DNA from: Sinomonas sp. ASV486
GTDB taxonomy: Bacteria > Actinomycetota > Actinomycetes > Actinomycetales > Micrococcaceae
Direction: 5' to 3'
Assembly (NCBI RefSeq): GCF_030908215.1
Contig: NZ_JAVFJK010000007.1
Coordinates: forward strand, 158,106-222,105
DNA length: 64,000 bases
Under the pieces are notes generated by a model. The model did not search any database, had not been told where the DNA came from, and was given only the letters and a program-made list of their open reading frames with translations. This document shows, piece after piece, positions 16,230 to 25,678 of the stretch. The position numbers and the translations under genes are program-made. Position 1 is the first letter of the stretch, and the number at the start of each line of letters is the position of its first letter.

Positions 16230-16255
16230 AGCTGTGCCGTTTGTCACGAAAGGGG

Positions 16256-16283
16256 CCTCGGCGCGCCTCGGGACGCGCCGAGG
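16256..16283 (+). terminator. Terminator of pcrA
   Basis: A perfect 10-bp stem CCTCGGCGCG/CGCGCCGAGG with an 8-nt loop, between pcrA and sucC. Confidence 0.7.
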
Positions 16284-16386
16284 GATTAGAGTTCCCTTGG
16301 AGCATCAGGCCCGCCGAGGGGAGCTCCCCGCGGCACACTCGTGCGTGCTCCGAGTCAGAACTACTTCGACGTAGAGGACCTGAACC

Positions 16387-17565
16387 GTGGACCTGTTTGA
16401 ATATCAGGCGCGCGATCTGTTTGAGGCGCACGGTGTTCCCGTGCTTGCCGGCATCGTTGCGCACACCCCCGAGGAAGCCAAGGCTGCGGCCGAGAAGATC
16501 GGCGGGGTCACCGTCGTCAAGGCTCAGGTGAAGGTCGGAGGCCGCGGTAAGGCTGGCGGCGTCAAGGTCGCGAAGACCGCAGACGAGGCCTTCCAGTACG
16601 CGAGCGACATCCTCGGCATGGACATCAAGGGCCACACCGTCAAGAAGGTCATGATCGCCGCCGGTGCGGACATTGCCGAGGAGTTCTACTTCTCGGTCCT
16701 GCTGGACCGCGCCAACCGCAACTACCTGGCCATGTGCTCGGTTGAGGGCGGCATGGAGATCGAGCAGCTGGCCGTCGAGCGCCCGGACGCGCTCGCCAAG
16801 GTCGCCGTCGACCCGGCCGTGGGCATCGACGCGGCCAAGGCCGCTGAGATCGTCGAGACGGCGGGCTTCGCCCCCGAGCTGCGCGAGAAGGTCGCGGCCG
16901 TCATCGTCAAGCTGTGGGACGTCTTCAAGGGCGAGGACGCCACGCTCGTCGAGGTCAACCCGCTCGTGCGCACCGGTGCCGGGGACATCATCGCCCTCGA
17001 CGGCAAGGTCTCCCTCGACGAGAACGCCGGCTTCCGCCACGCGGAGCACGAGGAGCTCGCGGACAAGGATTCCGAGGACCCGCTCGAGGCCAAGGCCAAG
17101 GCGCTGGACCTGAACTACGTCAAGCTCGACGGCGAGGTCGGCATCATCGGCAACGGCGCCGGACTCGTGATGTCCACGCTCGACGTCGTGGCCTACGCGG
17201 GCGAGAAGCACGGCAACGTCAAGCCAGCCAACTTCCTGGACATCGGCGGCGGCGCCTCGGCCGAGGTCATGGCGAACGGCCTCTCGATCATCCTCGGCGA
17301 CGAGCAGGTCAAGAGCGTGTTCGTGAACGTCTTCGGCGGCATCACCGCGTGCGACGCGGTCGCCAACGGCATCGTCGGCGCCCTGCACAAGCTCGGCGAC
17401 GCGGCTGACAAGCCCCTCATCGTGCGTCTCGACGGCAACAACGTCGACGAGGGTCGCCGCATCCTGCACGAGGCCAACCACCCGCTGGTGACCCTCGCCG
17501 AGAACATGGACCAGGGCGCCGACAAGGCCGCCGAGCTCGCGAACTCCGCAAGCAGCGGGAAGTAA
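16387..17565 (+). CDS. sucC: Succinyl-CoA ligase (ADP-forming), beta subunit
   Basis: 392 residues, typical SucC length. It has an N-terminal ATP-grasp domain ([37 protein letters not shown] nucleotide-binding loop) and a C-terminal CoA-ligase flavodoxin-like domain with [10 protein letters not shown] and [10 protein letters not shown]. It works with SucD in the TCA cycle, making ATP or GTP from succinyl-CoA. The GTG start has AGAGGA 9 nt upstream. sucD follows after 13 bp, so the two form one operon. Confidence 0.97.
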   Translation: MDLFEYQARDLFEAHGVPVLAGIVAHTPEEAKAAAEKIGGVTVVKAQVKVGGRGKAGGVKVAKTADEAFQYASDILGMDIKGHTVKKVMIAAGADIAEEFYFSVLLDRANRNYLAMCSVEGGMEIEQLAVERPDALAKVAVDPAVGIDAAKAAEIVETAGFAPELREKVAAVIVKLWDVFKGEDATLVEVNPLVRTGAGDIIALDGKVSLDENAGFRHAEHEELADKDSEDPLEAKAKALDLNYVKLDGEVGIIGNGAGLVMSTLDVVAYAGEKHGNVKPANFLDIGGGASAEVMANGLSIILGDEQVKSVFVNVFGGITACDAVANGIVGALHKLGDAADKPLIVRLDGNNVDEGRRILHEANHPLVTLAENMDQGADKAAELANSASSGK

Positions 17566-17578
17566 GGGACGAGAGAAA

Positions 17579-18514
17579 ATGTCGATCTTCCTCAACAAGG
17601 ACAACAAGGTCATCGTCCAGGGCATCACCGGCGGTGAGGGCTCCAAGCACACCGCCCGCATGCTCGCGGCCGGCACCAACATCGTCGGTGGCGTCAACGC
17701 GCGCAAGGCCGGCACCACGGTGAGCCACCAGGACCAGCACGGCAACACGCTCGAGCTGCCCGTGTTCGGCTCCGTCAAGGAGGCCATGGCCGAGACCGGC
17801 GCCGACACCTCGATCGTGTTCGTCCCGCCGGCCTTCACGAAGGACGCCGTGGTCGAGGCCATCGAGGCCGAGATCGGCCTCGTCGTGGTCATCACCGAGG
17901 GTGTCCCGGTTCAGGACTCGGCCGAGTTCTGGGCTCTCGCCCAGGCGACCAAGGACGCCGACGGCAACCAGACCACGCGCATCATCGGCCCGAACTGCCC
18001 CGGCATCATCACCCCGGGCGAGGCCCTCGTGGGCATCACTCCGGCGAACATCACCGGCAAGGGCGGCGTCGGCCTCGTGTCCAAGTCGGGCACCCTGACC
18101 TACCAGATGATGTACGAGCTCCGTGACCTCGGCTTCTCCACCGCCATCGGCATCGGCGGAGACCCGGTCATCGGCACCACGCACATCGATGCGCTCGCGG
18201 CGTTCGAGGCGGACCCGGACACGAAGGCGATCGTCATGATCGGCGAGATCGGCGGCGACGCCGAGGAGCGCGCGGCCGAGTTCATCAAGAACAACGTCAC
18301 CAAGCCGGTTGTCGGCTACGTGGCGGGCTTCACCGCCCCGGAGGGCAAGACCATGGGCCACGCTGGCGCCATCGTCTCCGGCTCCTCCGGCACCGCCCAG
18401 GCGAAGAAGGAGGCCCTCGAGGCCGCAGGTGTCAAGGTCGGCAAGACGCCGTCCGAGACCGCCCACCTCCTCCGCTCGGTCTACCCCGTGCACACCCCGG
18501 ATTCGAACCTCTGA
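17579..18514 (+). CDS. sucD: Succinyl-CoA ligase, alpha subunit
   Basis: 311 residues. The N-terminal CoA-binding Rossmann domain begins [19 protein letters not shown]. The active-site phosphohistidine is in [14 protein letters not shown] near residue 261, and [12 protein letters not shown] is also conserved. It forms the catalytic dimer with SucC. ATG 17,579 follows GACGAGAG. A hairpin at 18,553 closes the operon before a convergent gene. Confidence 0.97.
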   Translation: MSIFLNKDNKVIVQGITGGEGSKHTARMLAAGTNIVGGVNARKAGTTVSHQDQHGNTLELPVFGSVKEAMAETGADTSIVFVPPAFTKDAVVEAIEAEIGLVVVITEGVPVQDSAEFWALAQATKDADGNQTTRIIGPNCPGIITPGEALVGITPANITGKGGVGLVSKSGTLTYQMMYELRDLGFSTAIGIGGDPVIGTTHIDALAAFEADPDTKAIVMIGEIGGDAEERAAEFIKNNVTKPVVGYVAGFTAPEGKTMGHAGAIVSGSSGTAQAKKEALEAAGVKVGKTPSETAHLLRSVYPVHTPDSNL

Positions 18515-18552
18515 TCCACCCGGCGGTTTCGCTCAGGCGAGACCACTGACCC

Positions 18553-18602
18553 ACGACGGCGGTCGGTCACCTTCCCCACGGATGGCGGCTGGCCGCCGTC
18601 GT
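18553..18602 (+). terminator. Terminator of sucCD
   Basis: Arms ACGACGGCGG (18,553-18,562) and CCGCCGTCGT (18,593-18,602) form a 10-bp stem with a long, internally structured loop, 38 bp after sucD. Confidence 0.5.
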
Positions 18603-18640
18603 CGTGTGCTCGGGCCGAGAACACCCTCAGGACGTGACCG

Positions 18641-19765
18641 TCAGGTGGTGACCCCCAGACGCGAGCGGGCGGCGATCATGTCCGCGACGAGCTTCGCGTC
18701 CCGGCCCACTCCACCCACGAGGTGCGAGCTGAACGTCCGCTGGAACACGAGGCCCACGAAGAACAGACCCGGAACGCCGTCGGCCGCGCCGTCCGTCTCG
18801 GCGGGGAAGCCGTCCGGGCCGATCGTGGCCGCGGGCACGAACGAGTAGTCGCCCCGGTACCCCGTGCACCACAGGACGTTGGCGACGTCGAGGATTGTGC
18901 CGTCGTCGAGCTGCGGCCTGCCGTCGACGGCTCCGACGGTCCGGGCCTGAGTGCGCCGTACCCCTGCCGCGTCGAGGTCGGTGCGCTTCGTGCGCACAAG
19001 GGGCGCGCTGCCGGCACGTATCTTCGGGCGGGCCATGCGCCCGATCGGGTTCTTGAGTGTCAGGACATACCGCGCGACGAACGCGAAGAGGGGGCCACGG
19101 ACGCGTTCGTTGAAGGGGATCTCACCCGGATGCCGGCCGGACAGCCAGGTCTCGTGGCCGGACTGTACAGACTCCAGCGCAAGATCTGCGCCCGAGGTGC
19201 CGGCTCCGACCACCAGCACCGGTCCCGGTAGGAGCTGACCCGGATTCCGGTACTTGGTCGAGTGGATCTGGCGGATGCCCGGGTCGAGCTGCGATGCGAC
19301 GTCCGGGACCTTGGGCGTCGAGTCGGAACCGATAGCGATGACGACGTTCTCGGCGGTGTAGTCGCCGGCGTCTGTAGCGACGTGGAATCCGCCGCTGCCC
19401 AGCGGACTCACGGAGATGACGCGGACGCCGGTGCGGATCCGGTCAGCGATGGGCGCGGCGTAAGACTCGAGGAAGTCGCCGAGCTCCCGGGCAGTCGGGA
19501 ACGCGAAACGGGGTCCCGGGAACGGGGCGCCAGGGAGTCCGTTGGCGAGTGCCGGGGTGAAGAGGCGCAGCGAGTCGTAACGTTCGCGCCACTGCTCGCC
19601 GATCCGCTCGGACGCCTCGATGACGAGGAACTCGCGGCCGGTCTCGGCGAGCGAATGCGCCGTCGCCAGTCCGGCCTGGCCGCCGCCGACGATGATCGTC
19701 TCGATGCGCCGCTGGCCGCCGTCGTCCTGGAGTGGGATGGGTGTCTGGGGCTGGGTGTTGGTCAT
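18641..19765 (-). CDS. FAD/NADPH-dependent flavoprotein monooxygenase-like (CzcO/YUCCA type)
   Basis: 374 residues. Two dinucleotide-binding motifs are visible: FAD site IIVGGGQAGLATAHSLAE near residues 23-40 and NADPH site LVVGAGTSGADLALES near 185-200. WRERYDSLRLFTPA and VLWCTGYRGDYSF are typical of flavin monooxygenase relatives. The substrate is unknown; candidates are amines, sulfides or ketones. The ATG at 19,765 lies 6 nt after a TACCGT -10 box on the minus strand, so it is leaderless. No partner gene. Confidence 0.82.
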   Translation of the reverse strand: MTNTQPQTPIPLQDDGGQRRIETIIVGGGQAGLATAHSLAETGREFLVIEASERIGEQWRERYDSLRLFTPALANGLPGAPFPGPRFAFPTARELGDFLESYAAPIADRIRTGVRVISVSPLGSGGFHVATDAGDYTAENVVIAIGSDSTPKVPDVASQLDPGIRQIHSTKYRNPGQLLPGPVLVVGAGTSGADLALESVQSGHETWLSGRHPGEIPFNERVRGPLFAFVARYVLTLKNPIGRMARPKIRAGSAPLVRTKRTDLDAAGVRRTQARTVGAVDGRPQLDDGTILDVANVLWCTGYRGDYSFVPAATIGPDGFPAETDGAADGVPGLFFVGLVFQRTFSSHLVGGVGRDAKLVADMIAARSRLGVTT

Positions 19766-19771
19766 GCCTCG

Positions 19772-19777
19772 ACGGTA
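19772..19777 (-). promoter_or_regulatory. -10 element of leaderless monooxygenase-like gene
   Basis: TACCGT on the minus strand, 6 nt before the ATG at 19,765. Confidence 0.55.
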
Positions 19778-19915
19778 CGGCGGGGGTGGGAGCCGGCGCT
19801 TCGGGTGGATTGCCCATTAGGGCCCTCGCGGAGTGGGCAGTTCTGTGCAGGTTCCCGGGCGGCGGAAGGTCGGCACCCGAGGTGGGGACGGAGGCGACTC
19901 CGAGGCGGGGAAGGG

Positions 19916-21604
19916 TCAGACGAGGCCGTGGTCGTAGGCGTAGGCGGTGGCTGCCGCGCGGGAGGCGATGCCGAGCTTCGCGTAGATGTTCGCCAGATGC
20001 CGCGCCACGGTCTTCTCGCTCAGGACGAGCTCCTTCGCGATGGCCCGGTTCGTGAGGCCCGCGGTCACGAGGCGCACGACCTCCACTTCCCGCTCGGTGA
20101 GCGGAGTCGCGGACGACGTCGCGTGCTCCGCTCGCGCTGTGCCCTTCGGCAGGGCCTCGAGGTCCGGCGCGGCACCGAGCCGCGCGAAGGTGGCCCGGGC
20201 CGCCTCGACCTCGAGGGCGGCGGCCTCGTCGTCCCCGAGCGCCGCGTAGCAGCGGCCGAGCGTCGCCCGGGCGCGCGCCTCGAGATACGGCATGCCGAGG
20301 TCGTGCCACGCGAGCGACGCGTCGCGGAGGCTCCTCACCGCGACCGCCGCCTCGCCCGCCGCGCAGCAGGCCGTGCCCTCGGCGGTGAGCGCGCGAGCCC
20401 GCGGCATGCCGGAGAGAGCGGCCCCGCTCTGCCGGGCCTGGTCTGCGAGCTCGGCCAGCTCCGCGGCGCCCGCATGCGCGGCCTCGGAGGCGCCCGCGGC
20501 GGCCATGACTTCGACGTAGGCCGGCAGGAACTCCTCGCGCTCGGCGCGCCGGGTGAGCTCGGAATAGAGCCGCCGGGCCGAGACAGCCGCCGCGTCCGTG
20601 CGCCCCTCCGCGAGGCGCAGCAGCATGAGGCCCGGCTCGGGGCGGCGTCCGGCAGCGTTGGCAAGACGGTAGGCGCCCTCGGCCTCAGTGAAGCGCCCGG
20701 AAAGCCGGTGGAGCTCGCCCAGCTGGTAGCTGGCCAGACCGGCATCCGCGGGGCGGACCCGCTGAGACGCACTGATGGCCTCCTCGAGCGCGCCCTGCCA
20801 GTCGCCGTCGAGCATCTTGACCACCGAGCGGTGCACGAGGCACTGGCCGCGGAACGGCACGAGATCCTGGTGGCGCTCGCACCAGTCGGTGGCGGCGGAC
20901 GTCCAGTCCCGGGCGCGGGCGACGTCGTCCGCTAGCAGGGACGCCGAGATCACCGAGCAGTACGCGACACCGTTCACGATGGGCGTCTGCACCTCGCCGG
21001 ATGTCACGGTGGCCATCGCCTCGTCGAGCTCGGCGAGCCCTTCCGAGGTGCTGCCGAGCCGAAGGAGCGCCCAGCCGGCGCCGAGCCGCGAGAAGACTTC
21101 GGCGTCGGTGTCCCGCACGCGGCGCGCGATCGCGGTGGCCTCCCGGGAGAGCCCGAGGGCGCGGCGTGTCTCGGCCGGGTCGGGAGAGGCGAGGGAGCGG
21201 TGGCCGAGACCGGACAGGAGCAGGGCGCGCTCCGCGCTCAGTCCGTGCTCGTCGACGATCCCCGCGAGGCGCAGGCCCCAGGCCTCGGCCCGGGCGAGGT
21301 CACCGCGCGTGTCGTGCGCGAAGGAGAGCCAGAAGGCGGCGCGGGCGGCAGCGGCGCCGTCGTGCGCGTCCAGGAACTCCCGGAAGGCGCGTCCGAGGAG
21401 GTCGATGCTGCGCTCCTCGCGGCCGAGCAGGTACGCGCTGAAAGCCGTGAGCATGAGGTCCCGGCCGGGCAGCGGCGCGGAAGAGTCTGCGCGCTCGAAG
21501 GCCTCGAGTGCGCTTGTCCAGGAGCCCGACTCGTAGAGCCGGCGCCCTTCGTCAAGGGGCGGCGCGGGATGGGGGAGTCGGGCTGCGGAGCGGGGGACCG
21601 CCAC
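19916..21604 (-). CDS. TPR-like/LuxR-type transcriptional regulator
   Basis: 562 residues. The C-terminal 65 are a clear LuxR/NarL helix-turn-helix (LTEREVEVVRLVTAGLTNRA, then LSEKTVARHLANIYAKLGI). The remaining ~490 are Ala/Leu/Arg-rich helical repeats resembling tetratricopeptides, with no ATPase or receiver domain. So it is a LuxR protein with a helical sensing or scaffold region. The start is the GTG at 21,604, because TATCCT lies 6 nt upstream with TTCAGA 17 bp before it; longer frames are rejected. It is divergent from the alcohol dehydrogenase gene at 21,683 and may regulate it. Confidence 0.8.
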   Translation of the reverse strand: MAVPRSAARLPHPAPPLDEGRRLYESGSWTSALEAFERADSSAPLPGRDLMLTAFSAYLLGREERSIDLLGRAFREFLDAHDGAAAARAAFWLSFAHDTRGDLARAEAWGLRLAGIVDEHGLSAERALLLSGLGHRSLASPDPAETRRALGLSREATAIARRVRDTDAEVFSRLGAGWALLRLGSTSEGLAELDEAMATVTSGEVQTPIVNGVAYCSVISASLLADDVARARDWTSAATDWCERHQDLVPFRGQCLVHRSVVKMLDGDWQGALEEAISASQRVRPADAGLASYQLGELHRLSGRFTEAEGAYRLANAAGRRPEPGLMLLRLAEGRTDAAAVSARRLYSELTRRAEREEFLPAYVEVMAAAGASEAAHAGAAELAELADQARQSGAALSGMPRARALTAEGTACCAAGEAAVAVRSLRDASLAWHDLGMPYLEARARATLGRCYAALGDDEAAALEVEAARATFARLGAAPDLEALPKGTARAEHATSSATPLTEREVEVVRLVTAGLTNRAIAKELVLSEKTVARHLANIYAKLGIASRAAATAYAYDHGLV

Positions 21605-21610
21605 GCTTCG

Positions 21611-21639
21611 AGGATAGACCAGAGTAGGTTTGTTCTGAA
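21611..21639 (-). promoter_or_regulatory. Promoter of the TPR-like/LuxR regulator
   Basis: Minus strand: -35 TTCAGA (21,634-21,639), 17-bp spacer, -10 TATCCT (21,611-21,616), then 6 nt to GTG 21,604. Leaderless. Confidence 0.55.
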
Positions 21640-21682
21640 CCATCGGGCCCCCGAACCGCCCTTCCCCTGACGAGGAGCATCC

Positions 21683-22753
21683 ATGCGCGCCACCATGATC
21701 TACGGAACCCGTGATATCCGCGTCGAGGACCGCCCCGACCCCGACGTGCTGCTTCCCGGAGACGCCGTGGTGCGCGTGACTGCCGCGTGTGTGTGCGGGT
21801 CTGACCTCTGGCCCTACCGGGGCGTCCGGGAGATCACCGAGGCCAAGCCGATCGGACACGAGTTCGTGGGCGTCGTCGAGGCAGTGGGCGCGGACGTCAC
21901 GGTGGTCAAGGTCGGGGACTTCGTCGTGGCGCCGTGGGCCATCTCGTGCGGGGAGTGCCCGCCGTGCCGCAACGGGGTGCAGGTCGCCTGCGAGCACCGT
22001 GCGGCCTGGGGCGCGACCGACGAGCATGGACTCCCGGTCGACGGCGGCCAGAGCGAGCGCGTGCGGGTCCCCATGGCCAACGGCACGCTCGTGCCGGTCC
22101 CCGGAGTCACCGAGCCTGACGAGGCCCTCACGAAGAGCCTCCTGACCCTCTCCGACGTTATGGGCACGGGCCATCACGCGGCGCTCGCCGCGGGCGTGGG
22201 TCCGGGCCGGAGCGTCGTAGTGGTGGGCGACGGCGCCGTGGGCCTCTGCGGGGTCCTCGCGGCGAAGCGTCTGGGGGCCGAGCGGATCATCGCGATGTCC
22301 CGGCACGAGGACCGGGCCGCGATCGCACGGCAGTTCGGGGCGACGGACGTTGTCGCGGTGCGCGGCAAGGAGGCCGCCGAGACGGTCCGCGGGCTGCTCG
22401 GTGGTGTCCTCGCCGATTCGGTCCTCGAATGCGTCGGGACCCACGAGTCGATGGATCAGGCGCTGCGCTGCACGCGGCCCGGCGGAAGCCTCGGATTCGT
22501 CGGGGTGCCCGCGGGAGGTTCCGACCTTCCGATCGGAACCCTGTTCTCGAAGAACATCTCCGTGGGCGGTGGCGCGGCCTCGACGCGCCACTACCTTCCC
22601 GAGCTGCTTGCCGATGTCCTCTCGGGCGCCATCAATCCCGGGCTCGTCTTCGACTCGGTCATGCCGCTCGAGGATGCGGCCGAAGCCTACAAGGCCATGG
22701 ACGAGCGCCGCGCGACCAAGGTCATGCTCGTCCCCGCTGCGGCAGCGCGATGA
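21683..22753 (+). CDS. Zinc-dependent alcohol dehydrogenase family protein
   Basis: 356 residues, medium-chain dehydrogenase. The catalytic zinc site is seen in CVCGSDLWPY and GHEFVGVVE, the structural-zinc cysteines in SCGECPPCRNGVQVAC, and the NAD(P) site in VVVVGDGAVGLCGV. It is closest in style to threonine dehydrogenase or formaldehyde-dehydrogenase-like members; the substrate is not clear. GAGGAGC precedes ATG 21,683. The stop overlaps the following deaminase gene by 4 bp (ATGA), so the two are coupled. Confidence 0.87.
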   Translation: MRATMIYGTRDIRVEDRPDPDVLLPGDAVVRVTAACVCGSDLWPYRGVREITEAKPIGHEFVGVVEAVGADVTVVKVGDFVVAPWAISCGECPPCRNGVQVACEHRAAWGATDEHGLPVDGGQSERVRVPMANGTLVPVPGVTEPDEALTKSLLTLSDVMGTGHHAALAAGVGPGRSVVVVGDGAVGLCGVLAAKRLGAERIIAMSRHEDRAAIARQFGATDVVAVRGKEAAETVRGLLGGVLADSVLECVGTHESMDQALRCTRPGGSLGFVGVPAGGSDLPIGTLFSKNISVGGGAASTRHYLPELLADVLSGAINPGLVFDSVMPLEDAAEAYKAMDERRATKVMLVPAAAAR

Positions 22754-23184
22754 GTGACGCCGGGTTCGAGGCGGCGCTCGCGGCAGCCCGAGATGGTCTA
22801 GCGGAGGGCGGCATCCCGATCGGCGCAGCGATCCTGCGCGGAGGCGAGGTGATCGCCGTGGGGCACAATGAGCGCGTCCAGAGCGGGGATCCGATCGCCC
22901 ACGGGGAGATGGCCGCGCTCCGCGCGGCGGGGCGTCAACGCACGTACCGTGACACGGTCCTCTACACGACGCTCGCCCCGTGCGCGATGTGCTCGGGAAC
23001 GATCATCCAGTTCAAGATTCCGCGCGTTGTGGTGGGGGAGGCCCGCACGTTTCCCGGCGAGATCGAGCTGTTGCGCTCGCGGGGCGTGGAGGTCGAGGTT
23101 CTCGACGATCAGCGTTGCGTCGAGATGATGCGCGACTTCCAGCGTGAACGGCCTGCGCTGTGGGCGGAGGACATCGGAGAGTGA
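22750..23184 (+). CDS. Nucleoside/cytosine deaminase-like zinc deaminase
   Basis: 144 residues of the cytidine deaminase superfamily. Zinc ligands and catalytic Glu are His51-Gly-Glu53 and Cys78/Cys81 (PCAMC). The HGE form and length resemble yeast-type cytosine deaminases and guanine or tRNA-adenosine deaminase relatives. Substrate is unproven. Coupled to the alcohol dehydrogenase by ATGA overlap. The stop codon (GAGTGACCC) starts the repeat array at 23,182. Closeness to the creatinine genes makes a guanidine-ring or cytosine-like substrate imaginable, but that is speculation. Confidence 0.82.
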   Translation: MSDAGFEAALAAARDGLAEGGIPIGAAILRGGEVIAVGHNERVQSGDPIAHGEMAALRAAGRQRTYRDTVLYTTLAPCAMCSGTIIQFKIPRVVVGEARTFPGEIELLRSRGVEVEVLDDQRCVEMMRDFQRERPALWAEDIGE

Positions 23185-23250
23185 CCCTCGGGTTGCAGGG
23201 AGGTGACTCCGCATCGTGGGGAGGTGACTCCGCATTGTGGGGAGGTCAGG
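23182..23250. repeat. 21-bp GGTGACTCC repeats, four units
   Basis: GTGAC/GTCA cores at 23,181, 23,203, 23,224 and 23,245 (spacing 22, 21, 21). The first contains the deaminase stop codon and the last abuts the convergent iclR stop codon. Same family as the arrays at 42.4 and 56 kb. Confidence 0.75.
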
Positions 23251-24064
23251 AAGCGCCCTTCGCGGGGTTCCCGCCGAGGCGTCGCGTGATATCGGCCGCC
23301 GCCCGCGCGCACGCTTCCCCGAGCGCTGCGAGCTGCTCGGGCGAGACCCGGAACCGCGGCGCGGACACGAGCACGGCGGCGACCACTTCGCCACGGTGGT
23401 CGTGCACGGGGGAGGAGACTCCGACCTCCTCGATCGATGTCTCGCCGTAGTTGACGGCATAGCCTCGCGCCGTCGCGTCGGCGAGCCGGTCCGCAAAGGC
23501 GGCCAGGCCGGCGTCGTCCGCGTCCCGATAGGCGACGATGCCGCCCGTGAGGAGCGCGTGGACCCGTTCGGGCGGCAGCGCCGCGAGGAAGACCTGGACC
23601 GAGGCGGAGAGCGCGGTCGCGTAGCGGGTGCCGAGCGTCGTGGTGTGCTTGACCTGATGCCTGCTCGGGACCTGCTCGACCGAGACGGCCTCCTGTCCGT
23701 TCCACAGCAGGAGTGCGCTCGTCTCCCCGGTCGTCTCGGTGAGGTCCCGCAGCACGGGGTAGGCCGCCCGCCGCACGTCCAGATCGGCCAGGAGCGGGCC
23801 CGCGACGCCGATGATCCCGAGGCCGAGCCGGTACCGGCGCGACGTGGTGTCCCGCTCGACGAGGTCCTCCGACTCGAGGGTCGAGAGGATGCGGGACGCC
23901 GAGCTCTTGTGCAGGCCCACGCGGGCCGCGATCTCCGTGACACCGAGGAGCGGCTCGTCGACGCTGAAGCAGCGCAGCACCGCGATCGCATTCGAGATGG
24001 GGGAGGTGCCGCGCGCCTCGGCGTCGCCGGTGGCTACGCGCGGGGCCGGGTCGTTCTCAGTCAT
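23246..24064 (-). CDS. IclR family transcriptional regulator (paralogue 1)
   Basis: 272 residues. The N-terminal winged HTH (AIAVLRCFSVDEPLLGVTEIAARVGLHKSSASRILSTLE, in parts) is followed by an IclR effector domain with HHxx-type features (VKHTTTLGTRY, YGETSIEEVGVSSPV). It is highly similar along its length to the IclR at 25,679, so the pair is a duplication on either side of the MHS transporter. ATG 24,064 follows AAGGTGAG by 5 nt. It is a good candidate to bind the GTTGC-N7-GCAAC operators. Confidence 0.92.
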   Translation of the reverse strand: MTENDPAPRVATGDAEARGTSPISNAIAVLRCFSVDEPLLGVTEIAARVGLHKSSASRILSTLESEDLVERDTTSRRYRLGLGIIGVAGPLLADLDVRRAAYPVLRDLTETTGETSALLLWNGQEAVSVEQVPSRHQVKHTTTLGTRYATALSASVQVFLAALPPERVHALLTGGIVAYRDADDAGLAAFADRLADATARGYAVNYGETSIEEVGVSSPVHDHRGEVVAAVLVSAPRFRVSPEQLAALGEACARAAADITRRLGGNPAKGAS

Positions 24065-24113
24065 GGATCTCACCTTAGGCGGTGCGACGGTGTGGGGTGC
24101 GGCGGTCGACGGC

Positions 24114-24156
24114 GGCGCCGCATCCCCGCTGACAGTGGCAGCAGGGATGCGGCGCC
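24114..24156 (-). terminator. Terminator of the MHS transporter gene
   Basis: A perfect 13-bp stem GGCGCCGCATCCC/GGGATGCGGCGCC with a 17-nt loop, 27 bp beyond the transporter stop codon and before iclR paralogue 1. Confidence 0.75.
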
Positions 24157-24182
24157 ACCGTGCGCGCCACGCGGTGCAGCGG

Positions 24183-25550
24183 TCAGTGCGTGAGTGGCCT
24201 GCGCGAGGTCTCCTTGGCGCACAACACCGCGACGAGGGAGATGGCCGCGGCCGCCACGAGGTACCAAGCGGGGGCGAGGTTCGTGTGCAGGAGCCCGATG
24301 AGGAGGGTGGCCATGAACGGCGCTGTCCCGCCGAACACCGCGTTGGCGAGGTTGAAGCTCACCGCGAAGCCCGAGTAGCGGATGCGGGTCGGGAAGAGTT
24401 CCGCAAGGAAGCTCGGCAGGGTGCCGTCATTGAGCGTGAGCATCGCGCCCAGCCCGATCTCGACGAGCAGGATCACGGCGAAGTTGCCCGTGTTCAGCAG
24501 CGCGAAGGCCGGGACGGTGAGCACGATGAACAGCACGGACGCGGTGAGCAGCACGGCCTTGCGTCCGTACCGGTCCGAGGCGAGGCCCGTCAGGAAGATG
24601 AACCCGATGTACGTCAGGAGTGCCACCGTCGTGGCGAAGAAGGACTCGGTCTCGCCGAAACCGAGCTCGGTCGAGAGGTACGTGGGCATGTAGGAGAGGA
24701 TCACGTAGAAGCCCACCGCGTTCAGGAGCACAGCGCCGACGGCGAGCACGAGCGAGCGCCAGTGGTGGGCGAACATGTCCTTGACGGGGGCGTGGATCAC
24801 CTCGTCCTCCTTCGCGAGCTCACGGAAGACGGGCGTGTCCTCGAGCTTGGTGCGGATGTACCGGCCGATGAGGCCCATGGGGGCCGCGAGGAGGAACGGC
24901 AGGCGCCAGCCCCACGCGGCCATCTGGTCCGCGCTGAGGGTGAGGGAGAGGACAGCGGCCAGGAGCGAGCCGAGGAGGAGTCCGGCGGCCGTCGACGCCG
25001 GGACGACGGCCGCGTAGAGGCCGCGGCGGTTCGCCGGGGCATACTCGACCAGGAACGCCGAGGCGCCCGCGTACTCGCCGGCGGCGGAGAAGCCCTGGAT
25101 CACGCGGATCACGAGCAGAATGATCGGGGCGCCCATGCCGATGAGGCTGTAGGACGGGATGAGCGCGATGCAGAACGTCGCGCCGCTCATGATGAGGATG
25201 GAGAGGGAGAGGGCCGTGCGGCGGCCGAGCCGGTCACCGATGTGGCCCCACACGAAGCCGCCCAGCGGGCGGACGAAGAATGAGATCGCGAACACGGCAA
25301 ACGTGGCCAGGAGCGCCGTCTGATGGTCCGACTCGGGGAAGAAGGCCGTCGCGATGGTCGAGGCGAGATAGCCATACACCGCGTAGTCGAACCACTCGAC
25401 GAAGTTGCCGATGAAGCTGCCCCAGATGACCCGGCGGCGTGCCTGCTTGCCGATGCCCTGGCCATCGTTGGGACGGGGGTGACCGCTCAGGGAGGCGTCG
25501 CCGTCGACGCCCTCTCCTGTGGCCAGCTGGGGGAGGTGCTCGGTGCTCAT
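24183..25550 (-). CDS. MFS transporter, metabolite:H+ symporter (MHS) family
   Basis: 455 residues, twelve predicted helices. MHS hallmarks: GNFVEWFDYAVYGYLAS in helix 1, GHIGDRLGRRTALSLSI after helix 2 and VIQGFSAAGEYAGASAFLVE. Relatives carry betaine, proline, ketoglutarate or shikimate. The context (between two IclR paralogues, beside creatinine genes) suggests creatine, sarcosine or a related solute (inference). ATG 25,550 follows AGGTGG. The promoter TTGTTC-17-TATTCT has a GTTGCA-N5-TGCAAC operator just downstream of the start site, an arrangement expected for repression. Confidence 0.88.
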   Translation of the reverse strand: MSTEHLPQLATGEGVDGDASLSGHPRPNDGQGIGKQARRRVIWGSFIGNFVEWFDYAVYGYLASTIATAFFPESDHQTALLATFAVFAISFFVRPLGGFVWGHIGDRLGRRTALSLSILIMSGATFCIALIPSYSLIGMGAPIILLVIRVIQGFSAAGEYAGASAFLVEYAPANRRGLYAAVVPASTAAGLLLGSLLAAVLSLTLSADQMAAWGWRLPFLLAAPMGLIGRYIRTKLEDTPVFRELAKEDEVIHAPVKDMFAHHWRSLVLAVGAVLLNAVGFYVILSYMPTYLSTELGFGETESFFATTVALLTYIGFIFLTGLASDRYGRKAVLLTASVLFIVLTVPAFALLNTGNFAVILLVEIGLGAMLTLNDGTLPSFLAELFPTRIRYSGFAVSFNLANAVFGGTAPFMATLLIGLLHTNLAPAWYLVAAAAISLVAVLCAKETSRRPLTH

Positions 25551-25576
25551 GGGATAGAAACCACCTGAACTCAAGG

Positions 25577-25593
25577 GTTGCAATTAGTGCAAC
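25577..25593. promoter_or_regulatory. GTTGC operator of the MHS transporter
   Basis: GTTGCA-ATTAG-TGCAAC, a perfect 6+6 palindrome with 5-nt centre, 11 bp downstream of the -10 box. A half site GGTGCAACC lies between. It matches the sites at 28,107, 28,180, 36,870 and 44,835. Confidence 0.8.
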
Positions 25594-25604
25594 TCGGTTG
25601 CACC

Positions 25605-25633
25605 AGAATACGTGTGGTTCGCGTCACGAACAA
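25605..25633 (-). promoter_or_regulatory. Promoter of the MHS transporter
   Basis: Minus strand TTGTTC (25,628-25,633), 17-bp spacer, TATTCT (25,605-25,610). Confidence 0.6.
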
Positions 25634-25678
25634 GGGCTACCCGGGAGTTGCCCTTCCAGATCGTCCCTGAGCCCCTGC

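Noticed and set aside
15442-17895. 817-codon open frame antisense to pcrA and sucCD
   Set aside because: Shadow of high-GC codon bias. The protein is Asp/Glu/Arg/His-rich without any domain, and the opposite strand carries two clear housekeeping genes.
19262-20935. Plus-strand 557-codon frame over the LuxR regulator
   Set aside because: Antisense shadow; no domain and no promoter, while the minus-strand gene has a leaderless promoter and HTH.
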